A DNA stretch of 47,987 nucleotides from Candidatus Palauibacter denitrificans (GTDB lineage: Bacteria > Gemmatimonadota > Gemmatimonadetes > Palauibacterales > Palauibacteraceae), in assembly GCA_009841015.1 (NCBI GenBank), contig VXMQ01000003.1, forward strand, positions 1-47,987, in the 5' to 3' direction. The notes under the pieces are model-generated. The model searched no databases. It saw nothing but the letters and a program-made list of their open reading frames with translations, and was not told the DNA's origin. Both the position numbers and the translations under genes were made by a program. Of this stretch, positions 8,170 through 17,992 are shown piece by piece (position 1 is the stretch's first letter; every line of letters begins with the position of its first letter).

Positions 8170-9420
8170 CTATCCCCCGGCGACCGCCAGCGCCTGCAGC
8201 ACGACGCCGGCCAACTCCGGCATGTGGTCGCGCATCCGCGATTCGTCGGAGTTGACCTGAATCGAGACCGCCACGCCGTGGTGCGGGTAGTACGCGAGGA
8301 GAGAGTTGTATCCGGGCCAGAAGCCCCCGTGGCCGTATGTCAGCCCGTGTGCGCTCTCGGCGACGGATACCGCGAGCCCGTATCCCAGGTGCGGCTTCGT
8401 GCTGTCCGCCGGGAACCCGACTTCGAGCAACTGGGGAAGGTCGTCCCCCTCGATCGCCTCGCCCTCGTAGAGGAGCTTCGCCCAGCGCACCATCGCCTGG
8501 GGGTTGTTCACGAGCCCGCCCCCTGTCCACTCCTGCAGCGGATGGAGGATGAACTGTCCGTCCACCACGACCTCGAGCGGCGTGCCGTAGAGCCGTGAAC
8601 TGGCGTGCGCATAGCCCTGCGCGAGGCCGGGCAGGTCGCGCCGGTCGGCCGCCAGCGTGAGGTCGAGGCCGAGCGGGTCGAGGAAGAACTCGTCGAGGAG
8701 GTCGTAGTAGGCGCGGCCCGTCGCCCGCTCGATGGCGAGGCCCGCCAGCGTGTAGTGCACGTCGCTGTAGTGGTATCCCCCGCCGGCGGGAAAGAGCGGC
8801 TCGGCGTCGAGCACCGTCTCGGCGATGAACTCCTCCGGCGTCATGTAGGCGTCGGGATCGCGGAACACCTCGCCCAGCCGCACGGCGAAGTCCGGGTCTT
8901 CGAAGTACGGCTGGATCATGCCGGCCGTGTGGTTGAGAAGGTTGCGCACCGTGAGGTCCGCGTGATTGGGGACCCGGGAGAACCACGCCTCGTCGCCGAG
9001 CCAGGTCGAGACCGGCGCGTCGAGGTCCAGCCCTCCGTTCATGGCCAGTTGCAGGGCGACGGCCGCGACGTACGTCTTGCCGATGCTGCCGGAGCCCATG
9101 CGCAGGTCCGGCGTCATGGGGATCTCGTCGTCCACGTCCGACAGGCCGGTCGCGAAGCCGAACACGCGCCCGTCCGGGAGGATGAACGCGGCGGTCGCCC
9201 CCGGGAAGTTCTCGTCCGTCTCCTGGGCCTGCGCCCACGCCGCATCGAGTTCGGCCTGGAAGGCCGCGACCAGCGCCGCGGTCGCGTCCGCAGAGAGGGA
9301 AGGTTCGGCCTCGGCCAGGTCCCCCCGGCCCCCCTCCGGCGGCCCGCCGCACGCCAGAACCAGACAGGCCGCCAGACCCGCGAAGTGAGGCGAGATCCTG
9401 CGACCGTGTGTTCGACCCAT
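8170..9420 (-). CDS. secreted serine hydrolase, class C beta-lactamase-like family
   Basis: 416-aa lipoprotein-like penicillin-recognising enzyme of the beta-lactamase/D-Ala-D-Ala carboxypeptidase clan. The N-terminus has LAACLVLACGG, a plausible lipobox with Cys near residue 24. The nucleophile motif is S112-I-G-K115. The second motif reads Y-S-D instead of the common Y-x-N, and the third region has GHGGFWPGYNS. The ATG has a GAGGAG site 8 bases upstream. Such proteins may be esterases, peptidases or transpeptidase relatives, and the substrate is not predictable. It is transcribed divergently from the TonB receptor at 9556 across 135 bp. Beta-lactam resistance should not be inferred. Confidence 0.9.
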   Translation of the reverse strand: MGRTHGRRISPHFAGLAACLVLACGGPPEGGRGDLAEAEPSLSADATAALVAAFQAELDAAWAQAQETDENFPGATAAFILPDGRVFGFATGLSDVDDEIPMTPDLRMGSGSIGKTYVAAVALQLAMNGGLDLDAPVSTWLGDEAWFSRVPNHADLTVRNLLNHTAGMIQPYFEDPDFAVRLGEVFRDPDAYMTPEEFIAETVLDAEPLFPAGGGYHYSDVHYTLAGLAIERATGRAYYDLLDEFFLDPLGLDLTLAADRRDLPGLAQGYAHASSRLYGTPLEVVVDGQFILHPLQEWTGGGLVNNPQAMVRWAKLLYEGEAIEGDDLPQLLEVGFPADSTKPHLGYGLAVSVAESAHGLTYGHGGFWPGYNSLLAYYPHHGVAVSIQVNSDESRMRDHMPELAGVVLQALAVAGG

Positions 9421-9555
9421 GGGGCGTTCTCCTCTCGGTTCGGCTGCGGAAGCTCCAGCCGATGGCTTGCTCCGTCCGCGTGGGACTCTCCACTCAGCTT
9501 GCGGAGGTCGGCGGGACCGGCCAAGAGTTGAATCTCCATCAGCCGGAGAGAACGC

Positions 9556-11838
9556 ATGCGAACGTCAGGCTCCAGGGACGCGAAGTACGGCATCCGCCGG
9601 GGCGCGCCGGCGCTCATCCTCTCCCTTGCGGTCGGTGCCGCCCTCGTCGTTCCCCGGGCTTCCGCGCAGGAGCCGGCGCAACGGTATGTCTTCGAGGGCA
9701 GCGTGCGCGACGCGGGTACCGGTTTCCCCCTGGCGGGAGCGCGCGTATCGGTGGTCGGGAGGGAGACCGGGGCGGTGACCCGCGCGGACGGTACCTTCTA
9801 CCTGACCGGGATGGCCGCGGGCGCGTACACGCTTCGAGCCGAGCGCCTGGGGTACCGCGCAAGCACCGTGGAAGTCACCGTGGGGACACAGCGCGCGCGC
9901 CGGGCGGTGGCGGAGTCGGGAGAGGTCGTGATCGAGCTGTCACCGTCTCCCCTTGCGATGGGGGAGTTGGTGGTGACGGCCACGATCAGCGAGCGCGCGG
10001 CCGCCGAGGCGCTCCGGCCGGTCAGCGTCATGGCGGGCGATGACTTGCAGCGCCAGCTGACGGCGACGGTAGCGGGGACGCTGGCGTCAATGCCGGGGCT
10101 GGCCGCCACCAGGATGGGTCCATCGGTCGCGCAACCCGTGATCCGGGGCATGAGCGGGGACCGGGTGCTGATGCTTGAGGACGGGACGGCGGTCGGGGAT
10201 GCCTCCGCCTCGGGCGCGGACCACACCACCGCGCTCGACCCGTCGTCCGCGCGGCGGATCGAGGTCGTGCGGGGTCCGGGCGCGCTGCTCTACGGGGGCA
10301 ACGCGCTGGGCGGGGTCATCAACGTCATCCGCGACGAGATTCCGTCGGCCGTGCCGCACCGCCTGACCGGCTCGGCGACACTGCAGACGCAGACCGCGAC
10401 CGGCTCGCTGTCGGGCAGCGCGACGACCGTGTTCCCCATCGCGGAGCGCGTGCCGCTGCGCGTGGAGGTGGCCGCGCGGACGGCGGGAGACCTGAAGACC
10501 CCCATTGGCACGCTTCTCAACACCGACGGCGAACTGCTGAGCGGGGGTGCGGGGACGACGTACGTGGCCCGCTGGGGCCGCCTCGGGGCGTCCTTCCGCG
10601 GCTACCGCAACGACTACGGCATCCCGGGTGGTTTCGTGGGTGGGCACCAGGAGGGCGTCCGCATCGAAATGGAGCGGGTCGCATCGAAATTCCGGGCCGT
10701 GATCGATGAGCCGGCCGGGCCCTTCCACAACCTCCGCTTCGACGCGACGCACACCTGGTACACGCACCGCGAACTCGAAGCAGGGGGCATTCTGGGCACG
10801 CTCTTCGACCAGCAGAGTGCGAGCGCGGATGTCCTGGGTCGGCACGAGAGGTGGGGACCGTTCACGGCGGGGGCGATGGGCGGCCGCGCGTCCCGGGAGG
10901 ATTTTGCATACGGGGGATCCCTTCACACGCCGGACACGCGTCGGTCCAGGGCGGCCCTTTACCTGCTGGAGGAGGTCCACCTGGGCTCGATCCAGATCGA
11001 GTCCGGCCTGCGCTACGACTGGACCCGGCTCGATCCGGGGGAAGATCGCGTGTCGGACATCGGTGAGATTCGCGAACGCAGATTCCACTCCCTGTCGGGG
11101 TCGTTCGGTGTCCTTTACAAGTCCGCCTCCGGGCTGGTGCTCGGCACCAGCGTGGCCCGGGCATTCCGCACCCCCGACGTCACGGAACTCTATTCGGAGG
11201 GCCCGCACCTGGCGGCCTACGTCTTTGAAGTCGGAAACCCGTCTCTGGAGGGCGAAGTCGGGCGCGGGCTGGATGTCTTCCTCCGCTTCGAGTCCGACCG
11301 GCTGAGGGCCGAGGTAACCGGCTTCCACAACGACATAAGGAACCACATCTACGGGGAGGACACGGGACGCCTGAGCCGGGTGCGCCTCCCCGTCTATCAG
11401 TTCCAGGGCAACGACGCCGTGTTCAGCGGCTTCGAGGTCGGCGTGGACGTCGACGCCGGGCGGGGGCTGGCGCTGGAGGGGGTGGCCTCATCGGTGAAAG
11501 GCAGTCTCAAGGAGACCGGCCGGCCTTTGCCGCTCGTTCCGCCGCTCAAGGGTCATGTGGCCCTGAAGTACGAGAGGCCGTCCTGGTATGTCCGGGCCGA
11601 GGCCGAGATGGCGGACCGGCAGGACCGGATCGGCGAATTCGAGACGCCGACCCGGGGGTACACCGTCTTCAACGCCGCGGCAGGCGTGCGATTCACGTTC
11701 GGCGGGCGTCTGAACGTCCTGACGATGAGCCTCGCCAACGCAGCGAACACCGAGTACCGCAACCATCTCTCCCGGGTGAAGGAGATCATGCCGGAGGCCG
11801 GGCGGAGTCTGAACGTCACCTATCGGGTGGTGTTCTGA
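9556..11838 (+). CDS. TonB-dependent outer-membrane receptor
   Basis: 760-aa outer-membrane receptor with a signal peptide ending in PRASAQE, a carboxypeptidase-regulatory-like domain (about residues 48-118), a plug (about 130-260) and a barrel. The plug holds RGMSGDRVLMLEDGT, GASGADH-like ASGADHTTALDPSSARRIE and VVRGPGALLYGGNALGGVIN. The DH/ALDP pattern before RIEVVRGP recalls ZnuD-like metal receptors, so a metal or metal-chelate ligand is possible, but this is a motif-level impression. The barrel ends with NTEYRNHLSRVKE and a terminal Phe (VTYRVVF), the usual BAM signal. GGAG lies upstream of the ATG. It stands alone between oppositely oriented genes. Confidence 0.93.
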   Translation: MRTSGSRDAKYGIRRGAPALILSLAVGAALVVPRASAQEPAQRYVFEGSVRDAGTGFPLAGARVSVVGRETGAVTRADGTFYLTGMAAGAYTLRAERLGYRASTVEVTVGTQRARRAVAESGEVVIELSPSPLAMGELVVTATISERAAAEALRPVSVMAGDDLQRQLTATVAGTLASMPGLAATRMGPSVAQPVIRGMSGDRVLMLEDGTAVGDASASGADHTTALDPSSARRIEVVRGPGALLYGGNALGGVINVIRDEIPSAVPHRLTGSATLQTQTATGSLSGSATTVFPIAERVPLRVEVAARTAGDLKTPIGTLLNTDGELLSGGAGTTYVARWGRLGASFRGYRNDYGIPGGFVGGHQEGVRIEMERVASKFRAVIDEPAGPFHNLRFDATHTWYTHRELEAGGILGTLFDQQSASADVLGRHERWGPFTAGAMGGRASREDFAYGGSLHTPDTRRSRAALYLLEEVHLGSIQIESGLRYDWTRLDPGEDRVSDIGEIRERRFHSLSGSFGVLYKSASGLVLGTSVARAFRTPDVTELYSEGPHLAAYVFEVGNPSLEGEVGRGLDVFLRFESDRLRAEVTGFHNDIRNHIYGEDTGRLSRVRLPVYQFQGNDAVFSGFEVGVDVDAGRGLALEGVASSVKGSLKETGRPLPLVPPLKGHVALKYERPSWYVRAEAEMADRQDRIGEFETPTRGYTVFNAAAGVRFTFGGRLNVLTMSLANAANTEYRNHLSRVKEIMPEAGRSLNVTYRVVF

Positions 11839-11889
11839 CGCCCGCGCACACAGGTCCCCGGTGCGCTCGCTGCCTGGCGCGCCCGCCTT

Positions 11890-12999
11890 CTAGCGAGCCA
11901 GCCAGGCGCTGAAGCGTTCGTTCAGTTCATCCTGGTAGTCGACCCAGAACGCCCAGTCGTAGTGAAGCGCACGGTCCGCGTTGCCCGGGCCGCCCGGCAT
12001 GTGGGGCGCCATGTCGATGCCTGCGACGACGTGGGTCGTCACCAGCGGCATGCCGGAAGCGCGCGCCGGGGAATAGGAGATGCGGCGGCCGATCCGCGCG
12101 AGAGACTCGGCGCTGGTGCTGAAGGCCACGTATCTGAGCGCCGCTTCCAGCCTCGGCGTACCCGCGACGATCCCGACCTGGCCGACGTCCAGCAACTGCC
12201 CGTCCCACACGATCACCAGCGGTTGGTCTTCCATGATCTGGGCATTGAAGATGCGGCCGTTGTACGCCGTGCTCATGACCACTTCCCCGTCGGCCAACAG
12301 TTGCGGCGGCTGGGCGCCCGCCTCCCACCAGACCACTTCGTCCCTGATCGCTTCCAGCTTGGCGAAGGCCCGGTCCAGGCCCTCCGGAGTCCTCAGCGCG
12401 GCGTACACTTCGTCGAGCGGCACGCCATCGGCGATCAGGGCGAACTCCAGGTTCACCTGCGGGACCCGCCGCATCCCCCGGCGGCCCGGGAACCTCTCCA
12501 GGTCGAAGAAGTCGGCCATGGTTGACGGCTTTTCGCCCGGGAAGCGCTCGTCGTTGTAGGCGTACACGGTCGACCAGTACAGATTGCCCACACCGCACTC
12601 GGTCTGGCTCTCGGGCACGAAGTCTTCGCCTGCCGGAGTGCCGTCGGGTCCGGGGGGCAGGTCGTCGATGTCTATCGGCTCGAGCAGCCCCTCGTCGCAA
12701 CCGCGCACGGCATCGGCGATCTCCAGGTCGACCACGTCCCAATGGATGTTGCCGACGTCCACCTGGGCCCGGATCTGGGCCAGGCCGCCGTTGTAGTCCT
12801 CCATGCCGATGCGGATTCCGGTCGCCTCGGTGAAGGGAATGTTGGCGCCCTCGTTGACGGCGCGGCCGTAGGAGCCGCCCCAGGAAACGACCGTGATCGA
12901 CTGTCCGGCGACGGGCGGGATGCCGGAAAGGAACGCGACGAGCTCAAGGAGACCCAAAGGGGTCACCGCCGAAAAACGTCTCACGACTCCTTCTCTCAT
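11890..12999 (-). CDS. extracellular solute-binding protein, PotD-like
   Basis: 369-aa periplasmic binding protein of the polyamine/iron-type family 1 (COG0687-like). I place the start at ATG 12999 because GGAGG lies 6 bases upstream and the protein then opens with MREGVVRRF and a hydrophobic signal ending in PPVAGQS; the open frame upstream to 13155 lacks coding character. The mature protein begins ITVVSWGGSYGRAVNEG, has DVVDLEIADAVRGCDEG, and STAYNGRIFNAQIM near residue 250. No permease or ATPase gene is adjacent on either side, so the partner transporter must be elsewhere or absent. The ligand is unknown. Confidence 0.88.
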   Translation of the reverse strand: MREGVVRRFSAVTPLGLLELVAFLSGIPPVAGQSITVVSWGGSYGRAVNEGANIPFTEATGIRIGMEDYNGGLAQIRAQVDVGNIHWDVVDLEIADAVRGCDEGLLEPIDIDDLPPGPDGTPAGEDFVPESQTECGVGNLYWSTVYAYNDERFPGEKPSTMADFFDLERFPGRRGMRRVPQVNLEFALIADGVPLDEVYAALRTPEGLDRAFAKLEAIRDEVVWWEAGAQPPQLLADGEVVMSTAYNGRIFNAQIMEDQPLVIVWDGQLLDVGQVGIVAGTPRLEAALRYVAFSTSAESLARIGRRISYSPARASGMPLVTTHVVAGIDMAPHMPGGPGNADRALHYDWAFWVDYQDELNERFSAWLAR

Positions 13000-13178
13000 T
13001 CTCTCTCCTCCACGCCCGAGTGCACGGCAGTCGATTGGTCCCGCTCCTGGCGGCCGGTTGAAAGTGCAGTGGAAGAAGTCCTGCCGCACCCGCGGGCCGG
13101 CGGCGTATTGCGCGGGCATCTCTGCGGTGCAGTTTGCGGGCGGAAGCCCCGTCATCTCCCCGTTTCCGAGGCAGTATC

Positions 13179-16100
13179 ATGAAAGCAGCCCGAGTTCTTG
13201 CGCTCTTCGCGACCGGCCTTTTCTTCGGCGCCACGGCCGGCGCCTCGCCCGCCGCCGCCCAGTCCGCGCTCGAGACGGCCATCTCCCATCTAGAGTACCG
13301 GGAGATCGGCCCGGCCCTCATGGGGGGCCGCATCGCCGACCTCGACGTCGTCGAAGCGAAACCGCAGATCTTCTACCTCGGCACTGCGAGCGGAGGGCTG
13401 TGGAAGACGGAGAACCACGGCACGTCCTGGACCCCGCTGTTCGACGACCAGCCGACGAGTTCGATCGGGGACGTGACGCTCCACCAGGCGAACCCGAACC
13501 TCGTGTGGGTGGGGACGGGCGAGCCGCAGAACCGCCAGTCCTCCCCGTGGGGGAACGGCGTCTACAAGTCGACGGACGGCGGGAACACGTGGATGCACAT
13601 GGGGCTCGAGGCGACGAAGCACATCGCCCGCATCCTCATCCATCCGCGCAACCCCGACGTCGTCCACGTGGCCGCGATGGGAGATCTCTGGGGTTCGAAC
13701 CCCGAGCGCGGCGTCTTCCGGACGACCGATGGCGGGGAATCGTGGGAGAAGGTCCTGTACGTCGACGACCACACCGGGGCCATCGACCTGGCCATGGACC
13801 CCGCAGACCCGAACACGATCTTCGCGGCCATGTACCAGCGGCAGCGGACCGGCTGGGGATTCAACGGCGGAGGCCCCGGGAGCGGCCTCTACCGGACGGT
13901 CGACGGCGGCGACAACTGGACGGAGCTGACCGAGGGGCTGCCCGAGGGCGACAAGGGTCGCATCGGCATCGACATCTACCGGCAGGACGGCAACCTCGTC
14001 TACGCGCTGGTCGAGGCGGATCCGCGGCGGCCCGGCCAGGGCTTCGGGGGCGGAGGCGGCCGTCCGCGGCAGGGCGGGCTCTTCCGCTCCACGGACCGCG
14101 GCGAGACGTGGGAGAAGGTGTCGGACACCAACCCGCGTCCCATGTACTACTCCCAGGTCCGCATCGACCCGAGCAACCCCGACCGCATCTACGTCCTCGG
14201 CACGCAGCTCTCGATCTCGGATGACGGGGGACGGACGTTCCGCAACGACGGCGCGGTGCAGATCCACGTCGACCACCACCAGCTGTGGATCAACCCGGAG
14301 GACCCGGACCACCTGATCCTGGGCAGCGACGGCGGGGTCGCGGCCTCGTGGGATGGAGCCGCGCACTGGCGCATGTTCGACAACATCGCGCTCGGCCAGT
14401 TCTACACCATCGGGTACGACATGCGGACGCCCTACGCCGTGTGCGGCGGGCTGCAGGACAACGACGCGTGGTGCGGGCCGTCGAATACGCGCTCCTTCCA
14501 CGGCATCCGGCACCAGGACTGGTACGAGACGGCGTACGGCGACGGCTTCTTCACGATCGTGGACCCGACGGACTCGACGATCGTCTACTCCGAGTCGCAG
14601 GGCGGGAACATGAACCGCTACGACCTGACGACGGGGGAGAAGATCCCCATGCGCCCCATCGTCGGGCCGCGGGCGGACGGGGACACGACGAAGGCCTATC
14701 GCTACAACTGGAACTCGCCGCTCCTGCTCTCCCCGCACGACCCGGCCACCGTCTACCTGGGCGCGAACTACCTGCTGCGCTCGCGGGACTACGGGATGTC
14801 GTGGGAGGAGGTCGGGGGGCTCGATCTCACGAAGCAGATCGACCGCGAAGAGTTGGAGATCATGGGCGTGCCCGGCTCCGAGCCGCAGATGTCGCTCAAC
14901 GACGGAATCGCCACCTACGGGAACCTGACCTCGGTGGCGGAGTCGCCGCTCGCGCCGGGGTTGATCTACGCGGGGACGGACGACGGAAACCTGCAGGTGT
15001 CGAGAGACGACGGGGAGACGTGGGAGAACGTCGTCGACCGCATCCCGGGCCTCCCGGAGCGGACCTATGTGAGCCGGGTGGAGCCGTCGCACCACGTGGA
15101 GGGGCGCGTCTACGCCACCTTCGACGGGCACCGGAACGGCGACTACGCGCCCTACGCCTACGTGAGCGAGGACTACGGTCAGAGCTGGCGGGCGATCGCG
15201 GACGGGCTGCCGGACCTGTGGTCGGTGAACGTGATCGTCGAGCACCACCGGGCGCCGAACCTCCTCTTCATCGGGAACGAGGTCGGTGTGTTCGTCTCCG
15301 TGGACCGCGGCGAAAGCTGGGTTCAGCTCAAGAACAACCTGCCCACGGTCCCGGTGGACGACCTCCTCGTGCACCCGCGCGAGAACGACCTCATCGTCGG
15401 CACGCACGGGCGCAGCGCCTGGATCCTGGCCGACGTGGCGCCGCTGGAGGCGCTTTCCGAGGGGATGCTGGCGGAGGCGGGGCGCGTGTTCGGCGACCGT
15501 TCGATCATGTGGACGGAGAAGGGGGACTGGCCCTTCTACGGCGCCACGTACAGCGCGCCGAACCCGCCGCGCGGCGCCCGGATCCGCTACTACCTGCGGG
15601 ATGCCCCGGCCGAGCACATGACCGCGGACGAAGACGAAGGAGAGGACGCGGACGATGACGACGGCGACGGGGACGACGGGGAAGGGGACGACGGGGAAGG
15701 GGACGAAGACGGCGACGGCTCGGACGATGGAGATGCGGGCGACGACGGGGACGATGGTGCGGACTCCTTCTCATTGAAGATCAGCGACGCCTCGGGGGTA
15801 CACGTACGTGCGCTGGAGGCGCCGGCGGAGGTCGGCGTCAACGAGGTGATCTGGGACTGGCGTCACGACGCACCGTACGAGCCCGAGGGCGGCGGTCCGG
15901 GCGGTGGCGGCGGGGGCGGCTTCTTCTTCGGCGGCGCGCCGCAGGGACCGATCGTCCTGCCGGGCTGGTACACGGTGAGCATGGAGGCGGGGGGCGAGAC
16001 GTTTTCCGCCACGGTCGAGGTCGTCGCGGAGCCGCGGCGCCCGATGAGCCGGGCGGACCGGATGACGCGGCAGGAGGCGCTCATGAGCCTCCACGCCATG

Positions 16101-16496
16101 GCGGGCCCGATCTACGAGGCGGGGCAGGCCCTCGGAGCGCTCGAGGAGCAGCTGTCCGCGGCGGAGGATCTGATCGAGAGCGCGGACGAGGCACCGGAAG
16201 GGTTGGAGGAGGAGTTGGAGGCGATCGAGGAGGAAATCGAGGAGATCCGCGACGAGTTGGGGGACGCGCGCCGGAACGCCGGGGTCGCGAACGCCATCCA
16301 GGGTTCGTCGACGGTGCCGACCGCGGATCACCTGTGGCAGGTCGACGAAGTGTGGAACGTGATGCCGGAGTTGCTGGACCGGCTCAACGCGCTGATCGAG
16401 ACGCGCGTGCCGGCGCTGAACGCGCAACTGTACGCGGAAGGCGTGCGGCCGTCGGCGGGCGAGCCGATTCCGCTGCCGGAACGGCCGGCCGGCTGA
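13179..16496 (+). CDS. giant exported BNR/Asp-box, sortilin (VPS10)-like beta-propeller protein
   Basis: 1105-aa exported protein starting at ATG 13179 behind GAGGCAGTATC. The signal peptide ends in ASPAAAQS. The first 750 residues form one or two propellers built from Asp-box repeats: STDGGNTW, TTDGGESW, TVDGGDNW, STDRGETW, SDDGGRTF, SRDDGETW, SEDYGQSW and SVDRGESW. This is the layout of bacterial sortilin/VPS10-like and glycosidase-like proteins, often labelled glycosyl hydrolase without proof. An Asp/Glu/Gly linker follows (bases 15627-15764), then a Gly-rich stretch, a beta-sandwich-like segment and a C-terminal coiled-coil-like Glu-rich helix region (about 16130-16270). The divergent partner is the binding protein at 11890. 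A role in handling extracellular polymers or peptides is inference. Confidence 0.9.
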   Translation: MKAARVLALFATGLFFGATAGASPAAAQSALETAISHLEYREIGPALMGGRIADLDVVEAKPQIFYLGTASGGLWKTENHGTSWTPLFDDQPTSSIGDVTLHQANPNLVWVGTGEPQNRQSSPWGNGVYKSTDGGNTWMHMGLEATKHIARILIHPRNPDVVHVAAMGDLWGSNPERGVFRTTDGGESWEKVLYVDDHTGAIDLAMDPADPNTIFAAMYQRQRTGWGFNGGGPGSGLYRTVDGGDNWTELTEGLPEGDKGRIGIDIYRQDGNLVYALVEADPRRPGQGFGGGGGRPRQGGLFRSTDRGETWEKVSDTNPRPMYYSQVRIDPSNPDRIYVLGTQLSISDDGGRTFRNDGAVQIHVDHHQLWINPEDPDHLILGSDGGVAASWDGAAHWRMFDNIALGQFYTIGYDMRTPYAVCGGLQDNDAWCGPSNTRSFHGIRHQDWYETAYGDGFFTIVDPTDSTIVYSESQGGNMNRYDLTTGEKIPMRPIVGPRADGDTTKAYRYNWNSPLLLSPHDPATVYLGANYLLRSRDYGMSWEEVGGLDLTKQIDREELEIMGVPGSEPQMSLNDGIATYGNLTSVAESPLAPGLIYAGTDDGNLQVSRDDGETWENVVDRIPGLPERTYVSRVEPSHHVEGRVYATFDGHRNGDYAPYAYVSEDYGQSWRAIADGLPDLWSVNVIVEHHRAPNLLFIGNEVGVFVSVDRGESWVQLKNNLPTVPVDDLLVHPRENDLIVGTHGRSAWILADVAPLEALSEGMLAEAGRVFGDRSIMWTEKGDWPFYGATYSAPNPPRGARIRYYLRDAPAEHMTADEDEGEDADDDDGDGDDGEGDDGEGDEDGDGSDDGDAGDDGDDGADSFSLKISDASGVHVRALEAPAEVGVNEVIWDWRHDAPYEPEGGGPGGGGGGGFFFGGAPQGPIVLPGWYTVSMEAGGETFSATVEVVAEPRRPMSRADRMTRQEALMSLHAMAGPIYEAGQALGALEEQLSAAEDLIESADEAPEGLEEELEAIEEEIEEIRDELGDARRNAGVANAIQGSSTVPTADHLWQVDEVWNVMPELLDRLNALIETRVPALNAQLYAEGVRPSAGEPIPLPERPAG
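15627..15764 (+). repeat. acidic Asp/Glu/Gly low-complexity linker within the BNR protein
   Basis: About 46 codons made almost only of GAC/GAT, GAA/GAG and GGC/GGG, including an imperfect 15-bp tandem unit encoding GDDGE. It separates the propellers from the C-terminal region. Such linkers may bind calcium or act as a flexible spacer. Slippage in this DNA could make its length vary between strains. Confidence 0.75.
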
Positions 16497-16544
16497 CGGG
16501 CGGCCGACGGGCGGCCGACTCGGGGTACCGATAGATTGCGGCCC

Positions 16545-17990
16545 ATGCGACGAATGAACGGACCGGGAATGAAATCACCCATCACGGGGCTGCCGGCGCC
16601 GCTGCTTGCCCTCGGGCTGGCGGTGGTGGCGGCGTCCGCGTCGGGCGGCCCCGTGCCGCCGGGACTCGGCGCCGCCTTCGCGCCATCCACGCCGGTCGCG
16701 CAGTCCGCGGCGACGGTCGTCCGGGTGCCGATCTCCGGCACGATCGAACTCGGCGTGGCCCCCTTCGTGGCTCGTGCGCTCTCGGAAGCCGCGGAGGCCG
16801 GGGCGCCCGCCGTGATCATCGAACTCGACACGCCCGGCGGCCGGGTCGACGCGGCGTGGAAGATCATCGACGACCTGCGCGACGCGGAAGTCCCGACCTA
16901 CGCCTACGTGAACCGCCGTGCCCTCTCGGCGGGCGCGATGATCGCGCTCGCGACGGACCGGATCTACATGCGGCCGGGCTCCACGATCGGCGCGGCCACG
17001 CCGGTGACGGGCGAGGGCGAGAGGGCCCCGGAGAAGATGGTGAGCGCGATGCGCTCGGAGTTCCGGGCCCTGGCCGAGGAACGGGGGCTCGATCCGCTGG
17101 TCGCGGAGGCGATGGTCGACGAGAGCATCGAGGTCCCCGGCGTGAGCGAAGCTGGCCGCCTGCTCACCCTCACGACGGACGAGGCCACCGCGATCGGCGT
17201 CGCGGACGCCGAGGTGCGGGATCTCATCGAACTGCTGGAGGTCATGCGGCTTCCGGCGGCCCCGGTGCGGGAAGTCCAGCCAAACTGGGCGGAGGCGATC
17301 GTCCGCTTCCTGACGAACCCGGCGGTTGCCCCTCTCCTCCTGAGCCTCGGCTTTCTCGGACTCATCGTGGAGGTGCGGACGCCGAGTTTCGGCGTGGCGG
17401 GGGCGGTGGGACTCGCCTCGCTGGCCGCCTTCTTCGGCGCGCACCACCTCGTCCACCTCGCCGGCATCGAGGAGATTCTCCTCTTCGGCGCCGGCGTCGT
17501 GCTCATCGGGCTCGAAGTGCTCGTCATCCCCGGCTTCGGGATCGCCGGGATCCTGGGGACGGTCGCGGTGCTCGGGGCGGCCGTCATGGGCATGGTCGGC
17601 CAGGTGCCGACCTTCGACCAGGTGTTCAACGCGGCGGGACTGGTGTCTCTCTCGATCATCCTCGTGGGGGTCGCGACGTGGGCGGTGGTGCGCCACCTCC
17701 CCCGCAGCACCCGATTCTCCGGACTCTTCCTCCGCGACTCGACGAGCCGCGAAACGGGATACCTCTCGGTGCCGCCGCGCGAGGACCTGGTCGGCGCACT
17801 CGGCGTCACGTCCACCGACCTGCGGCCCACGGGGGTCGCGATCATCAACGATGAACGCATCCATGTCGTAACCGAGGGTCCCTGGCTCGAGACCGGGACC
17901 CCAATACGCGTACTCGAAGTCGCGAGCGGGCGAGTGCTCGTGCGCCGCGCCAAACAGTCTCCCGAATCCGAACCCTCGAACGAGGTCTGA
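16545..17990 (+). CDS. NfeD family membrane-bound serine protease (ClpP-class)
   Basis: 481-aa protein. ATG 16545 is chosen; TTG 16536 and ATG 16569 are in-frame alternatives and none has a strong ribosome site. A signal/TM segment comes first, then a ClpP/SppA-like protease domain (about residues 58-240) with [11 protein letters not shown], and a likely Ser-Lys dyad at Ser128 in RALSAGAM and Lys164 in APEKMVSAM. Four or so TM helices follow (about 255-390), then a C-terminal NfeD/OB-fold domain. This is the long NfeD form. It is followed 2 bases later by floA, the classic partner; NfeD proteins act with SPFH scaffolds on membrane organisation and quality control. Confidence 0.92.
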   Translation: MRRMNGPGMKSPITGLPAPLLALGLAVVAASASGGPVPPGLGAAFAPSTPVAQSAATVVRVPISGTIELGVAPFVARALSEAAEAGAPAVIIELDTPGGRVDAAWKIIDDLRDAEVPTYAYVNRRALSAGAMIALATDRIYMRPGSTIGAATPVTGEGERAPEKMVSAMRSEFRALAEERGLDPLVAEAMVDESIEVPGVSEAGRLLTLTTDEATAIGVADAEVRDLIELLEVMRLPAAPVREVQPNWAEAIVRFLTNPAVAPLLLSLGFLGLIVEVRTPSFGVAGAVGLASLAAFFGAHHLVHLAGIEEILLFGAGVVLIGLEVLVIPGFGIAGILGTVAVLGAAVMGMVGQVPTFDQVFNAAGLVSLSIILVGVATWAVVRHLPRSTRFSGLFLRDSTSRETGYLSVPPREDLVGALGVTSTDLRPTGVAIINDERIHVVTEGPWLETGTPIRVLEVASGRVLVRRAKQSPESEPSNEV

Positions 17991-17992
17991 AT

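Noticed and set aside
8170..9420. Beta-lactamase resistance gene
   Set aside because: Only clan-level motifs; this group is mostly esterases or peptidases and the second motif is atypical.
12893..14224. Long + strand open frame over the binding protein/BNR protein junction
   Set aside because: Arg/Pro/His-rich, no domain, overlaps two well-supported genes; a GC-rich artefact.
13179..16496. True glycoside hydrolase
   Set aside because: Asp-box propeller shape alone does not show catalytic residues; left as a sortilin-like propeller.
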